Shown here one piece after another: positions 9,259 to 17,883 of a stretch of 64,000 nucleotides of DNA. This DNA is from Gammaproteobacteria bacterium. GTDB lineage: Bacteria; Pseudomonadota; Gammaproteobacteria; DSM-16500. Position 1 is the first letter of the stretch. Each line of letters starts with the position of its first letter. A model generated the notes under the pieces. The model did no database searches. It was given only the letters and a program-made list of their open reading frames with translations, and was not told where the DNA came from. The stretch spans positions 186,001-250,000 of the forward strand of contig JAJPGW010000010.1 in NCBI GenBank assembly GCA_021325575.1. The letters run 5' to 3'. Made by a program: the position numbers and the translations under genes.

Positions 9259-9338
9259 CGTCATTGCGAGTCGCCGATAGGCGGCGAAGCAATCTCTAAA
9301 AGATTGCTTCGTCGCAAAAAGCGCTCCTCGCAATGACG
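9259..9338. repeat. Cloverleaf-type palindromic repeat, copy 1
   Basis: Outer 12-bp inverted ends (CGTCATTGCGAG / CTCGCAATGACG) enclose a left arm that pairs with itself (CGCC GATA GGCG), the conserved central hairpin (GAAGCAATCT / AGATTGCTTC) and a right arm of the TCGCAAAAAGCGCTC type. Lies between ygfB and folA. Confidence 0.9.
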
Positions 9339-9368
9339 GTGCGGGGATGACAAAATAAGGATTGTTAT

Positions 9369-9854
9369 ATGCGTCTATCAGCTATTGTTGCGATTTCTGA
9401 AAATAGAGTCATGGGCAAAGACAATCGTCTCCCTTGGCATTTGCCCGCCGATTTAAAGCATTTTAAAGAAATCACGCTCGGCAAACCCATTTTAATGGGG
9501 CGGAAAACTTATCTTTCTATCGGTCGTCCTCTGCCCGGACGGGAAAATGTGATTGTCACTCGCGATAAAACATTTGAGGCGGCTGGCTGTCGAGTATTTA
9601 ACACGATTCAAGAAGCGCTGGATTATCTTTTGCCTTACGATGAGGTTTTTGTCATTGGCGGCGCGGATCTTTTTAAACAACTGTTGCCGCAAATTAAATT
9701 GTTATATCTCACGATTATTCATGAAAAAATGGATGGGGATACTTTTTTTCCTGAAATAAATCAAAAAGAATGGCGGGAAGTCGAAAGTAAAGATTTTTTG
9801 CCGGATGATAAAAATCAGTATCGATATAGTTTTATTACATTAGAACGAAAATAA
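9369..9854 (+). CDS. folA: Dihydrofolate reductase
   Basis: A 161-residue chromosomal DHFR. It reduces dihydrofolate to tetrahydrofolate with NADPH, for thymidylate, purine and formyl-methionine synthesis. Visible landmarks are the N-terminal LSAIVAISENRVMGKDNRLPWHLPAD (substrate-binding Asp and the Met20-like loop), GRKTYLSIGRPLPGR, and the FVIGGADLF dinucleotide segment. Length matches E. coli FolA. It is a single gene flanked on both sides by palindromic repeats. Start ATG 9369 has only a weak ribosome site (AAGGATTG). Cytoplasmic; secure. Confidence 0.95.
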   Translation: MRLSAIVAISENRVMGKDNRLPWHLPADLKHFKEITLGKPILMGRKTYLSIGRPLPGRENVIVTRDKTFEAAGCRVFNTIQEALDYLLPYDEVFVIGGADLFKQLLPQIKLLYLTIIHEKMDGDTFFPEINQKEWREVESKDFLPDDKNQYRYSFITLERK

Positions 9855-9859
9855 ACGCT

Positions 9860-9943
9860 CGTCATTGCGAGGAGCGTTTTTTGCGACGAAGCAATCTTTC
9901 GAAAGATTGCTTCGGCCGTAAAAAGCACGGCCTCGCAATGACG
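9860..9943. repeat. Cloverleaf-type palindromic repeat, copy 2
   Basis: Same outer and central stems as copy 1. The left arm is GAGCGTTTTTTGCGAC; the right arm pairs with itself (GGCCGT / ACGGCC). Sits between convergent folA and waaC and may serve both as a transcription end. Confidence 0.9.
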
Positions 9944-9950
9944 AGGCAGA

Positions 9951-10973
9951 TCAAAACAAATTCTTGAGGGCCAGCCAAAGCATTTCAGGTTTGATTGCAT
10001 CAAGACAAAGCGGAATGGGTTGAGCTTTGCCCCCATAATTGCAACGCATTTTATAACATTCAATACAGGGGAATTTCGAAACAGCATGCAGCTGGTTTCC
10101 GCCCGTCGTTCCAATTAAGCGCGTGCTGGTTGGGCCATACATCGTGACCGCAGGAACATTGAGTGCCGCTGCCAAATGACTTAATCCTGTATCGCTGCAA
10201 ATCGCGCCTTCCGATTCTTGTAAGATTCTCGCATGTTGTGACAAAGTGCAAAACGGCAGCACCATGGCATTGGGGTGACCTTGACTGATATGTTCCGCGC
10301 GTACTTTTTCTGCTGCATTACCCCACGGCAGCACCACGTTTAATTTTTCATTGGCAGCCATTCGAATTAATTGCTGCCAATCTTTTTCTGGATAAAGTTT
10401 CGAAGGCCAACTCGCATTATGTACAAAATATACATATGGTTTAGGCAACTTGAAAGGCACTTCTGGAAAAGCATAATTCGCAATGCCATAATCCACTTGA
10501 TCATTAATAAAAGGATAATTAAAAATTTGCGCGAACAACATTCGCAAACGCGTGATCGCATGTAAATTTTTATCAATGGAATATTTTTTGTGATACACAA
10601 AATGCGCCATACTCTCGCGCGCAGAATGTTTATCTAATCCATGGCGGGTTTTTTTGGTGAGGAATGATACCAATGCGCTTTTTAAATTGTTCTGACCATC
10701 AATCACAAAATCATAAGAATCTTGACGAATGGCATGCAAAAAATCTTTGAATTCGCCATTTTTCAGTGTTTGCAACGGATGTTTGCGCCATTTTCTATGC
10801 TCAGTCGTAATAATATTTTTGACAGCGGGATGCCACAGGGCGACTTCCGAAAAATTTTTATCAATCACCCAATCAAATGAAATGCCGGGAAGCGCTTTTG
10901 AGGCATCGGTGATCGCGGGCAGGGCATGGATGAGATCGCCCATGGAAGTTAATTTAACAAATAAAATATGCAT
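9951..10973 (-). CDS. waaC: Lipopolysaccharide heptosyltransferase I
   Basis: A 340-residue GT9-family glycosyltransferase that adds the first L-glycero-D-manno-heptose to Kdo of the LPS inner core on the cytoplasmic face of the inner membrane. The N-terminus MHILFVKLTSMGDLIHALPA is the family hallmark, and the C-terminal half has ICSDTGLSHLAAALNVPAVTMYGPT, the ADP-heptose binding region. Assignment to WaaC rather than WaaF or WaaQ is by overall similarity to memory of the family and is fairly confident. It directly abuts the 2OG-oxygenase gene upstream, with no gap, so it is the last gene of that transcript. Confidence 0.85.
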   Translation of the reverse strand: MHILFVKLTSMGDLIHALPAITDASKALPGISFDWVIDKNFSEVALWHPAVKNIITTEHRKWRKHPLQTLKNGEFKDFLHAIRQDSYDFVIDGQNNLKSALVSFLTKKTRHGLDKHSARESMAHFVYHKKYSIDKNLHAITRLRMLFAQIFNYPFINDQVDYGIANYAFPEVPFKLPKPYVYFVHNASWPSKLYPEKDWQQLIRMAANEKLNVVLPWGNAAEKVRAEHISQGHPNAMVLPFCTLSQHARILQESEGAICSDTGLSHLAAALNVPAVTMYGPTSTRLIGTTGGNQLHAVSKFPCIECYKMRCNYGGKAQPIPLCLDAIKPEMLWLALKNLF

Positions 10974-11636
10974 TTAATAATAATTCTCTTCTTTTGCGGG
11001 GAAAAGCTTTGGAAACAGACGTTTTAGCGTGGCGCTGAATCGATGATGATGGTGATGTTTCGCAAAAGCTGCCTCACTGCTTAAATAATTCAATTGTAAC
11101 GAAAGTCGTTTGCCAATAAAAGTAGAATGACCGTGCCAGCAATTCGGCGTGACCTTGAAAATCAAGCAGGAGCCTGCTAATGGCGAAATTTCGGCAAAAT
11201 AATCGTTCAGAGACTGTTTGCTATTTAGCAAACGTAATTTGCCCTCGGGCGTGTCCCAAGTAGGATTCATGTAAAGTAGCACGGTAATTAATTTATCCTT
11301 GCTATCCGTATGGATGTGACCATCACGTTCCGTTGTGTATCCTCGCAACGTCAAAAGCGTAGGCTTATCTTTTAAATCCAGTTCAAATTTTTCAGCAATC
11401 ACTTGGCGGAATGCGGGACCTTTTAATTCACTTAAAAAATTCTGAAAAATCGATTCGGATTTAACAGATTCAGATGGAATACTGCCGCGATTTTTAATAG
11501 TCGGAAAGGATTCAACAAGCGAATTTAAAACAGGTTGTTGAATCAAGTTAGGAATAACTGCAAAAGGAAACGGTTCCTGTTGTACAGCGGCTTCTTTCAA
11601 TGCATCCCAATTTAAAAAAGTGGTTGAATTAATCAT
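10974..11636 (-). CDS. 2-oxoglutarate/Fe(II)-dependent oxygenase-like protein
   Basis: A 220-residue protein with the double-stranded beta-helix features of prolyl-4-hydroxylase-like oxygenases: an HxD pair in GHIHTDSKDK, a distal histidine in NCWHGHSTF, and an arginine nine residues later (GKRLSLQLNYL) that would hold 2-oxoglutarate. The start is ATG 11636, with AAGGA ten bases upstream; a GTG 21 bases earlier is less likely. It overlaps apaH by eight bases and abuts waaC, so the three are cotranscribed. The substrate is unknown; the waaC neighbour suggests, but does not show, a cell-surface glycan or sugar-nucleotide target. It has a histidine-rich patch (KHHHHHRF) near the C-terminus. Confidence 0.7.
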   Translation of the reverse strand: MINSTTFLNWDALKEAAVQQEPFPFAVIPNLIQQPVLNSLVESFPTIKNRGSIPSESVKSESIFQNFLSELKGPAFRQVIAEKFELDLKDKPTLLTLRGYTTERDGHIHTDSKDKLITVLLYMNPTWDTPEGKLRLLNSKQSLNDYFAEISPLAGSCLIFKVTPNCWHGHSTFIGKRLSLQLNYLSSEAAFAKHHHHHRFSATLKRLFPKLFPAKEENYY

Positions 11637-12456
11637 GTTGTAAATTTCCTTTTTCACAAGCTACCATAAATCGTTTTTCATCTTCTAATCGCATGGCGGT
11701 CAAGCCATAACCCCACACACATCCTGTATCCAGTGCGTGAACACGCGGTGTATGGGTTTCACCACCCAAAGCGGCCCAATGACCAAAAAGAATATTGAGA
11801 GTTTGGTTGGCTCGTTTTGGATATTTAAACCAGGGAATTAAATCGTTTCCATCCTGTATTTTGCCTTTGTTGCCGAGTTCAAGACTGCCATCGGCATGAC
11901 AAAAACGCGAACGGGTAAAAAAATTAGTAATGCAGCGCAAACGTTCGAACCCTTGCAGATGGTTATCCCATTGAGCAGGTTCGTTGCCGTACATATTCTG
12001 AAAAAATTCGTCAGCCTTTTCGCTTTGCAAAATGGTCTCGACTTCGCGCGAAAGTTTTTTCGCCAGCGTTAAATCCCAAGTTGCAGCTAAACCGGCATGC
12101 ACCATGGTAAATCCCAATTTTTCATCATGATGAATTAACGGTTGTTCGGATAACCATCGCAGCAATTCATCTCGATCCGGCGCTTTTAAAATTTCATCGA
12201 GTGTATCTTCTTGCCAACCCGGATGCGCGCCTCGTGCGCGCGCCAGCAAATGCAAATCATGATTGCCAAGCACGATGCGATGCTTTTTTCCTAATTTTTT
12301 GATAAAACGCAAAACAGCGAGGGATTCAGGTCCCCGATTAACTAAATCGCCGGTAAACCAAAGAGTATCTTTTTCAGGATCAAAATGAATGTGCTGCAGC
12401 AATGCCTGCAGTGGCTTAAAACATCCTTGTATATCCCCTACAGCATAGGTTGACAT
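11629..12456 (-). CDS. apaH: Symmetrical bis(5'-nucleosyl)-tetraphosphatase
   Basis: A 275-residue calcineurin-type metallophosphatase that splits Ap4A into two ADP and, in E. coli, removes Np4 caps from RNA. The metal-binding motifs are visible: YAVGDIQGC at the N-terminus, LWFTGDLVNRGPES, and VLGNHDLHLLA. I start at ATG 12456, because the frame upstream only reads through a palindromic repeat and would give an artificial 31-residue extension. ksgA-apaH adjacency is a conserved arrangement; here a repeat (12475-12554) has been inserted between them. Cytoplasmic. Confidence 0.93.
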   Translation of the reverse strand: MSTYAVGDIQGCFKPLQALLQHIHFDPEKDTLWFTGDLVNRGPESLAVLRFIKKLGKKHRIVLGNHDLHLLARARGAHPGWQEDTLDEILKAPDRDELLRWLSEQPLIHHDEKLGFTMVHAGLAATWDLTLAKKLSREVETILQSEKADEFFQNMYGNEPAQWDNHLQGFERLRCITNFFTRSRFCHADGSLELGNKGKIQDGNDLIPWFKYPKRANQTLNILFGHWAALGGETHTPRVHALDTGCVWGYGLTAMRLEDEKRFMVACEKGNLQHD

Positions 12457-12474
12457 AATTAATTTTCTCACACT

Positions 12475-12554
12475 GTCATTGCGAGTCCTGTTTTTTAGGG
12501 CGAAGCAATCTTTAAAAGATTGCTTCGGCGCGAAGAGCGCGCCTCGCAATGACG
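12475..12554. repeat. Cloverleaf-type palindromic repeat, copy 3
   Basis: Outer stem GTCATTGCGAG / CTCGCAATGAC and the central GAAGCAATCT hairpin are conserved. The left arm is CCTGTTTTTTAGG (3-bp self-pairing); the right arm is a strong self-hairpin, GGCGCG / CGCGCC. It separates apaH from ksgA inside what is otherwise an operon. Confidence 0.88.
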
Positions 12555-12564
12555 AGCTTTTTTG

Positions 12565-13350
12565 TTACTTAAAAAATAAATTACTCAGCTGAACATAATC
12601 TGCAACGCTTAATTCTTCGGGTCTGCGGTGCGAATCAATGGCCACTTTGGCCCAATCTTCATCGCCCATCATGGTTTTTAAACAATTACGTAACGTTTTT
12701 CGTCGGTGTGAAAAAGCAAGCCTCACGACATTCGAAAAATGTTCGTAATTTTTAGCGCGATGCGGTTTTTCAACATGCGGAACTAATCGAACAACGCTGG
12801 ATTCCACTTGCGGCGGCGGATAAAAGGCTGAGGCCGGCACATGAAATAAGGAGGTGACGGCACAATGATATTGCACCATGATACTTAAACGTCCGTAAGC
12901 ATCATCTCCTGGTTGCGCTGCGAGTCGATCAACGACTTCTTTTTGCAGCATAAAATGCATATCTTGAATATGTTCAGAATATTCAAGCAAGTGAAAAATC
13001 AGCGGTGTTGAAATGTTATAAGGTAAATTGCCGATGACTCGCAATTCTTCTTTGTCTTGAACCAGCGTTTTGAAATCAAATTCCAACGCATCCGCTTGAT
13101 GAGTGATTAATAATCCTTTGCCAAGACAGCGGGTTTTCAAAGCAGGAATCAGATCCCAATCAATCTCGATCACATCGAGCTGACCGACGATTTTTAAAAT
13201 AGGAACCGTCAAAGCGCCTTGACCCGGACCTATTTCAACCAGATGTTGATTCGGTTCGGCATGAATCGCATCAACAAGCCGCTGAATAATTTGCTTGTCA
13301 TGCAAAAAATGCTGCCCGAATCGTTTTCTTGCTAAATGGGTCTGATGCAT
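12565..13350 (-). CDS. rsmA: 16S rRNA (adenine1518-N6/1519-N6) dimethyltransferase
   Basis: A 261-residue KsgA/RsmA enzyme, which dimethylates two adjacent adenines in helix 45 of 16S rRNA with SAM during late 30S assembly. The sequence shows KRFGQHFLHD at the N-terminus, the SAM-binding VEIGPGQGALT, the catalytic IGNLPYNIS and the C-terminal AFSHRRKTLRN. Length is typical. It starts one base after the stop of the Sel1 lipoprotein gene and is separated from apaH by a repeat. Secure. Confidence 0.95.
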   Translation of the reverse strand: MHQTHLARKRFGQHFLHDKQIIQRLVDAIHAEPNQHLVEIGPGQGALTVPILKIVGQLDVIEIDWDLIPALKTRCLGKGLLITHQADALEFDFKTLVQDKEELRVIGNLPYNISTPLIFHLLEYSEHIQDMHFMLQKEVVDRLAAQPGDDAYGRLSIMVQYHCAVTSLFHVPASAFYPPPQVESSVVRLVPHVEKPHRAKNYEHFSNVVRLAFSHRRKTLRNCLKTMMGDEDWAKVAIDSHRRPEELSVADYVQLSNLFFK

Positions 13351-13351
13351 A

Positions 13352-13837
13352 TTATATCTGCGTTAATGCGCGGCGCGCAGGAGCAAATCCTTTGTCCGCT
13401 GATTTTTGTAACCATTGTCTCGCAGCTCCTTTATCAACGGGAGTGCCAAGTCCATTTGCATACATTAAACCTAAATTATATTGTGCGCTGGATAATCCGT
13501 GATTGGCGGCGCGTAAATACCACTGTAACGATGCGGCATAATCTTGTTGCACGCCAAGGCCCGCTGCATACAGATAACCTAATTCGTTTTCTGCGCGGGG
13601 ATATCCTTGTTTAGCCGATTTATTTAGCCAATAAAAAGAGCGGCTATAATCTTCAGGCACACCTTGTCCCAAAAAATAGCGCATGCCCATGTCATATTGA
13701 GCGCGCGCATCCCCTTGACTTGCAGAATGTTCAATCGAGTTGCCCATGGTGTCATTTTGATTCATGACTTCTGTGGTTGTCGCACAACCTGTCATTAATA
13801 TACAAAGCCCAAGCAGAATAATTTTTTTGAAGTACAT
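13352..13837 (-). CDS. Sel1-repeat lipoprotein
   Basis: A 161-residue protein with a lipoprotein signal (LCILMTGC, acylated Cys near residue 18) followed by roughly three to four Sel1-like repeats with the pattern A-x-Y-x-L-G-x-x-Y-x-x-G-x-G-V-x-x-D-x-x-x-A-x-x-W. Sel1 repeats are alpha-helical scaffolds that bind partner proteins; the lipid anchor puts it in the periplasm, on the inner or outer membrane. It lies between metQ and ksgA with gaps of 12 and 1 bases, so it is very probably cotranscribed with both. Partner unknown. Confidence 0.85.
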   Translation of the reverse strand: MYFKKIILLGLCILMTGCATTTEVMNQNDTMGNSIEHSASQGDARAQYDMGMRYFLGQGVPEDYSRSFYWLNKSAKQGYPRAENELGYLYAAGLGVQQDYAASLQWYLRAANHGLSSAQYNLGLMYANGLGTPVDKGAARQWLQKSADKGFAPARRALTQI

Positions 13838-13849
13838 GATTTTTTACCC

Positions 13850-14653
13850 TTAATTGCTTTGCCAAGCTGCAATGGCTTCTTCTTTAAAAATCTTTTTAGC
13901 TTCTTCCATCACTTCGGGTGATTGAATCGATTTTACCAGCATTTGAATGCGCGGATCATTCACTTCATTTTCACGCACCACAATAATATTGGCATAAGGC
14001 GAATCACTGCCTTCACGGAAAATGGCATCTTTTTTCGGTGATAAACCGGATGACATCGCGTAATTGGTATTGATGAGTGCAATATCGACATCAGGAAGAC
14101 TTCGTGCCAATTGAGCTGCGTCCAATTCTTTAAAATTCAATCGTTTTTGGTTTTCGATAATGTTGGCAGGGGTTGCATACAGTCCTGCTGATTCGCTAAT
14201 GCGGATCAGTCCGGCTTTTTGTAACAATAATAATGCCCGGCCTTCGTTGCTGGGATCATTCGGAATCGCAACAATGGCATTCATCGGAATTTTTTGCAGG
14301 TCTTTTATTTTTTGTGAATAAATTCCCATCGGATAAACAAAGGTTTTGCCCACCGTGATCAATTTGTAGTGACGGTCTTTGATTTGTTGGTCTAAAAACG
14401 GTTGATGCTGAAACATATTGGCATCGATGCTGCCGTCGTTTAATGCGGAATTGGGTTCAATGTAATCGGTAAATTCTATAATTTTAACGTCCAGGCCATA
14501 TTTGTCTTTAGCGACTTTTTTAGCAACTTCCATGAGTTGAGTTTCGGGACCTGAAATGGTGCCGACTTTTAATGTATTTTTATCAGAAGAAGAACAGGAT
14601 ATGAGTAAAAACGAAATAAGGGTGAATACAAAAATTTTTATTAATCTAGCCAT
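13850..14653 (-). CDS. metQ: D/L-methionine ABC transporter substrate-binding lipoprotein
   Basis: A 267-residue NlpA-family lipoprotein. The signal peptide ends in FLLISC (lipobox), followed by LKVGTISGPETQLMEVAKKVAKDKYGLDVKI in near-standard MetQ form, including the later PNDPSNEGRALLLLQKAGLI. I place the start at ATG 14653, which has GAGG nine bases upstream; a TTG 15 bases earlier is unlikely. It binds methionine in the periplasm and delivers it to MetNI. It follows metI by 36 bases. Confidence 0.92.
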   Translation of the reverse strand: MARLIKIFVFTLISFLLISCSSSDKNTLKVGTISGPETQLMEVAKKVAKDKYGLDVKIIEFTDYIEPNSALNDGSIDANMFQHQPFLDQQIKDRHYKLITVGKTFVYPMGIYSQKIKDLQKIPMNAIVAIPNDPSNEGRALLLLQKAGLIRISESAGLYATPANIIENQKRLNFKELDAAQLARSLPDVDIALINTNYAMSSGLSPKKDAIFREGSDSPYANIIVVRENEVNDPRIQMLVKSIQSPEVMEEAKKIFKEEAIAAWQSN

Positions 14654-14689
14654 GATAGAAAACCTCAACTGTTGCCATTTATTATAAAG

Positions 14690-15349
14690 CTAAACTCGAA
14701 AATGCGAAAACTTTTCAGAAAGCTTATCGCCGATAAATTGTATGCCCTGTACTAAAATAATCATAATGATTATAGTCATAAGCATCATATTGATATCAAA
14801 ACGATGATAACCATAACGAATTGCTAAATCACCTAAACCGCCGCCGCCCACAGCGCCCGCCATCGCGGAATAACCCACTAAGGCGATGACGGTCAGGGTG
14901 AGTCCATTGATCATGCCCGGTAAAGATTCGGGTAACAAGACTTTTGTAATAATCTGACGGGAAGTGGCGCCCATTGCGATGGCCGCTTCGACTAATCCTT
15001 TGTTCACTTCGAGTAAAGCGTTTTCAACAATGCGCGCAATAAAAGGGATCGCTGATAAGCTTAAAGGCACAATTGATGCATTGGTCCCGATAGAAGTACC
15101 GACAATCAAGCGTGTAAAAGGAATGACGGCAATCATCAAAATCACAAAGGGTATCGAGCGCGTGATGTTAATCACAGCAGACAGCACTCGATAAACTGTC
15201 GGGTGCTCGAGAATATTTCCTTTGCGGGTCACGTAAAGCATGACGCCAAGCGGCAAGCCAATGAGTGTTGCAATAAAACTCCCGAGAATCACCATGTAAA
15301 GTGTTTCGCCGGTGGCTTCAAGCAAAAGGAATAATGTCGTTTCTGACAT
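14690..15349 (-). CDS. metI: Methionine ABC transporter permease
   Basis: A 219-residue inner-membrane permease with about five transmembrane segments and the EAA-type loop EAAIAMGATSRQIITKVLLPESLPG, which docks on the ATPase. Start is ATG 15349 with GAGGTG upstream; a TTG two codons earlier is also open. The gene begins inside the last 32 bases of metN, so the two are translationally coupled. Family call is firm. Confidence 0.93.
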   Translation of the reverse strand: MSETTLFLLLEATGETLYMVILGSFIATLIGLPLGVMLYVTRKGNILEHPTVYRVLSAVINITRSIPFVILMIAVIPFTRLIVGTSIGTNASIVPLSLSAIPFIARIVENALLEVNKGLVEAAIAMGATSRQIITKVLLPESLPGMINGLTLTVIALVGYSAMAGAVGGGGLGDLAIRYGYHRFDINMMLMTIIIMIILVQGIQFIGDKLSEKFSHFRV

Positions 15350-16373
15350 AACCAATCACCTCAACTAATACATTTAATTTTTGTAAATATTCCATGCCTT
15401 GCTGTAATTTATTTTTTTCACCATCGAGCGCAATAATCATGATGCCAATGGCTTGTTTTTTGATGTATTCCACGTTGGCCTGCAAAATATTAATGCGCAA
15501 ATTATATTGATTGATGAGTTGCGAAATAATGGGCTGAGTCGCGGCTTTTTCGATAAAACGTAAACGCCAAACGGGATGGGTATTTTCTTCTGCGCTCGCT
15601 AAAACCAGTTCGCTAATCGGTGGAGGCAGTGATTGCGATAAAGAAGAGGCAATAAATTTTTTAGCAATATCTGTTTTCGGATGAACGAAAAATTCGCTCA
15701 CCTCATTTTGTTCCAATAATTTTCCGTGATGCAAAAGGCCGACGCGATCGCAGCAATTTTTAATGACGGACATCTCGTGCGTAATTAAAAGAATCGTTAA
15801 GTTGAGTCGATCGCGAATATTTTTTAACAGGTCAAGAATGGTGAAAGTGGTTTCGGGATCCAGTGAGGAAGTCGCTTCATCCGATAATAATACGCGAGGT
15901 TCGGTCGCAAGTGCTCGAGCGATTGCAACACGTTGTTTTTGGCCGCCGCTCAATTTTTGCGGGTAATCCTTTTTTTTATGGGTAAGACCGGTTAGTTCGA
16001 GTAGAGGATTCACTATTGCTGCGATTTCTTTTTTATTTTTTCCCAATAATTCCAGTGGGAGGGCGATATTGTCAAAAACCGTTCTGGATGAAAGTAAATT
16101 AAAATGCTGAAAAATCATGCCAATTTTTCGCCTGGCAGCGCGAAGCTCCGGAGGAGTAAGGGTAGTTAAGTCTTCTCCTGCGACAATCACCTGGCCTTCC
16201 GAAGGTTTTTCGAGTAAATTCACGCAGCGAATCAATGTGCTTTTGCCGGCGCCGCTTTTGCCGATGACGCCGTAAATTTCGCCGGGTTTCACATGGAGGT
16301 TGATATGATCCAATGCGATCATTTCGCCCGATGGGGTGAGGTAATTTTTGGATAAGTTGTTTAAAATAATCAT
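15318..16373 (-). CDS. metN: Methionine ABC transporter ATP-binding protein
   Basis: A 351-residue ABC ATPase energising methionine import. Walker A is GKSGAGKST, the signature is LSGGQKQR, and Walker B is VLLSDEATSSLD, followed by the H-loop ITHEM. Residues ~265-345 form the NIL regulatory domain, where methionine binding causes trans-inhibition of the transporter. First gene of metN-metI-metQ, divergent from pncB with ~76 bases between start codons; no SAM or Met riboswitch is visible in that gap. Confidence 0.93.
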   Translation of the reverse strand: MIILNNLSKNYLTPSGEMIALDHINLHVKPGEIYGVIGKSGAGKSTLIRCVNLLEKPSEGQVIVAGEDLTTLTPPELRAARRKIGMIFQHFNLLSSRTVFDNIALPLELLGKNKKEIAAIVNPLLELTGLTHKKKDYPQKLSGGQKQRVAIARALATEPRVLLSDEATSSLDPETTFTILDLLKNIRDRLNLTILLITHEMSVIKNCCDRVGLLHHGKLLEQNEVSEFFVHPKTDIAKKFIASSLSQSLPPPISELVLASAEENTHPVWRLRFIEKAATQPIISQLINQYNLRINILQANVEYIKKQAIGIMIIALDGEKNKLQQGMEYLQKLNVLVEVIGYVRNDIIPFA

Positions 16374-16449
16374 AAATGTGTATTTAGAATAATTCCTGCT
16401 ATGATAATTTACTTTCTGGTCGTTTGTCGCGGGAATCTTTGAGGTTATT

Positions 16450-17883
16450 GTGATATCACCATTATTGACTGATTTATATCAACTCACCATGGCCTACGGC
16501 TATTGGAAATTGGGCATACATGATCGTGAGGCGGTGTTTCATATTATTTTCAGAAAAAACCCGTTTAAAAATAATTACGCGATTGCTTGTGGATTGGCAG
16601 ATATTATTGATTTTCTGAAGGCGTTTCATTTTTCAGAAGAGGATTTGGCTTATCTTAAGACCTTAACAACGCCCAACGGCCAGGCTTTATTTTCATCGGA
16701 ATTTTTGGATTATTTAAAAAACTTGCGTCTTACCTGCGATATCGACGCCATTCCAGAAGGGACCGTTGTTTTTCCACACGAACCTTTAATTCGGGTAAAA
16801 GGGCCTTTATTACAGGGTCAATTATTAGAATCGACCTTGCTGAATATTATTAATTTTCAAACATTAATTGCGACCAAAGCGTCCCGTGTCGCGCGTGCTG
16901 CGCAAGGTGACACGGTTCTCGAATTTGGCATGCGGCGTGCACAGGGGCCGGATGGTGCAATGTCTGCCAGTCGTGCCGCCTATATTGGCGGGTGTGATGC
17001 GACATCCAATGTCTTGGCGGGGCAACGTTATGACATTCCAGTACGTGGTACGCACGCACACAGTTGGGTGACTGTGTTTCCTGATGAAATGACGGCGTTT
17101 AAAGCTTACGCAGACGTCATGCCAGACAATTGCGCGCTCTTAGTCGACACTTACGATACCGTGCAAGGTGTTAACAATGCGATCGCGATTGGCAATGAAT
17201 TGAAAAAAAAGGGCAAAGAACTCTGGGGCGTGCGCTTGGATTCGGGTGATTTAGCGGCGCTCAGTATCAAAGCGCGAAAATTATTGGATGATGCCGGCTT
17301 TACGGACACCAAAATCATTGCGAGCAACAGTCTCGATGAATACGTCATTGAAAAATTAAAACAGCAAAAAGCCCCGATCACCGTTTGGGGTGTGGGTACA
17401 CATTTAGTCACCGCTTACGATCATCCCGCGCTCGATGGTGTTTATAAATTATCGGCGCTGCGTGATGAAAAAGGTCAATGGCAATATAAATTAAAATTAT
17501 CTGAGCAAGCGGTAAAAGTATCAAACCCCGGGATTTATCAAGTGCGTCGTTATTTTGATAATGAAAAATTAGGGGTGGATGTGATGTACGATGTTGAATT
17601 AGGCATTCCAGAAATGCCGGAATTCGTTTCACTGGAATCGCCGCACACTTTTTCGAAATTATCAGAAAAAAAATCGCATCAGGATTTGCTGCAACCCATT
17701 TTTCAAAAAGGAAAATTAATTTACCCGGACGTTTCTATTCACGAAATTCGTGAAAATGCCATACAAAATGTGAAGCAATTTTACAACAAGGAAAATGATC
17801 ATTACGCCGTGGGACTGGAAAAAAAATTGCATGAGTTAAAACAGCGTTTGATTCTCGAGGTTTCTGCTAAAAATCATGGGTGA
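16450..17883 (+). CDS. pncB: Nicotinate phosphoribosyltransferase
   Basis: A 477-residue enzyme that makes nicotinate mononucleotide from nicotinate and PRPP in the NAD salvage route. The N-terminus SPLLTDLYQLTMAYGYWK and RGTHAHSWV (the phosphorylatable histidine region), with LWGVRLDSGDLAALS, are diagnostic. The start codon is GTG, with GAGG six bases upstream. trmB starts eight bases before its stop, so translation is coupled. Cytoplasmic. Confidence 0.93.
   Translation: MISPLLTDLYQLTMAYGYWKLGIHDREAVFHIIFRKNPFKNNYAIACGLADIIDFLKAFHFSEEDLAYLKTLTTPNGQALFSSEFLDYLKNLRLTCDIDAIPEGTVVFPHEPLIRVKGPLLQGQLLESTLLNIINFQTLIATKASRVARAAQGDTVLEFGMRRAQGPDGAMSASRAAYIGGCDATSNVLAGQRYDIPVRGTHAHSWVTVFPDEMTAFKAYADVMPDNCALLVDTYDTVQGVNNAIAIGNELKKKGKELWGVRLDSGDLAALSIKARKLLDDAGFTDTKIIASNSLDEYVIEKLKQQKAPITVWGVGTHLVTAYDHPALDGVYKLSALRDEKGQWQYKLKLSEQAVKVSNPGIYQVRRYFDNEKLGVDVMYDVELGIPEMPEFVSLESPHTFSKLSEKKSHQDLLQPIFQKGKLIYPDVSIHEIRENAIQNVKQFYNKENDHYAVGLEKKLHELKQRLILEVSAKNHG

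Noticed and set aside
12457-12549. N-terminal extension of ApaH
   Set aside because: The extra residues are a translation of palindromic repeat copy 3; the family start is ATG 12456.
16374-16449. SAM or methionine riboswitch before metN
   Set aside because: The gap is only ~76 bases and shows no recognisable aptamer-like stems.
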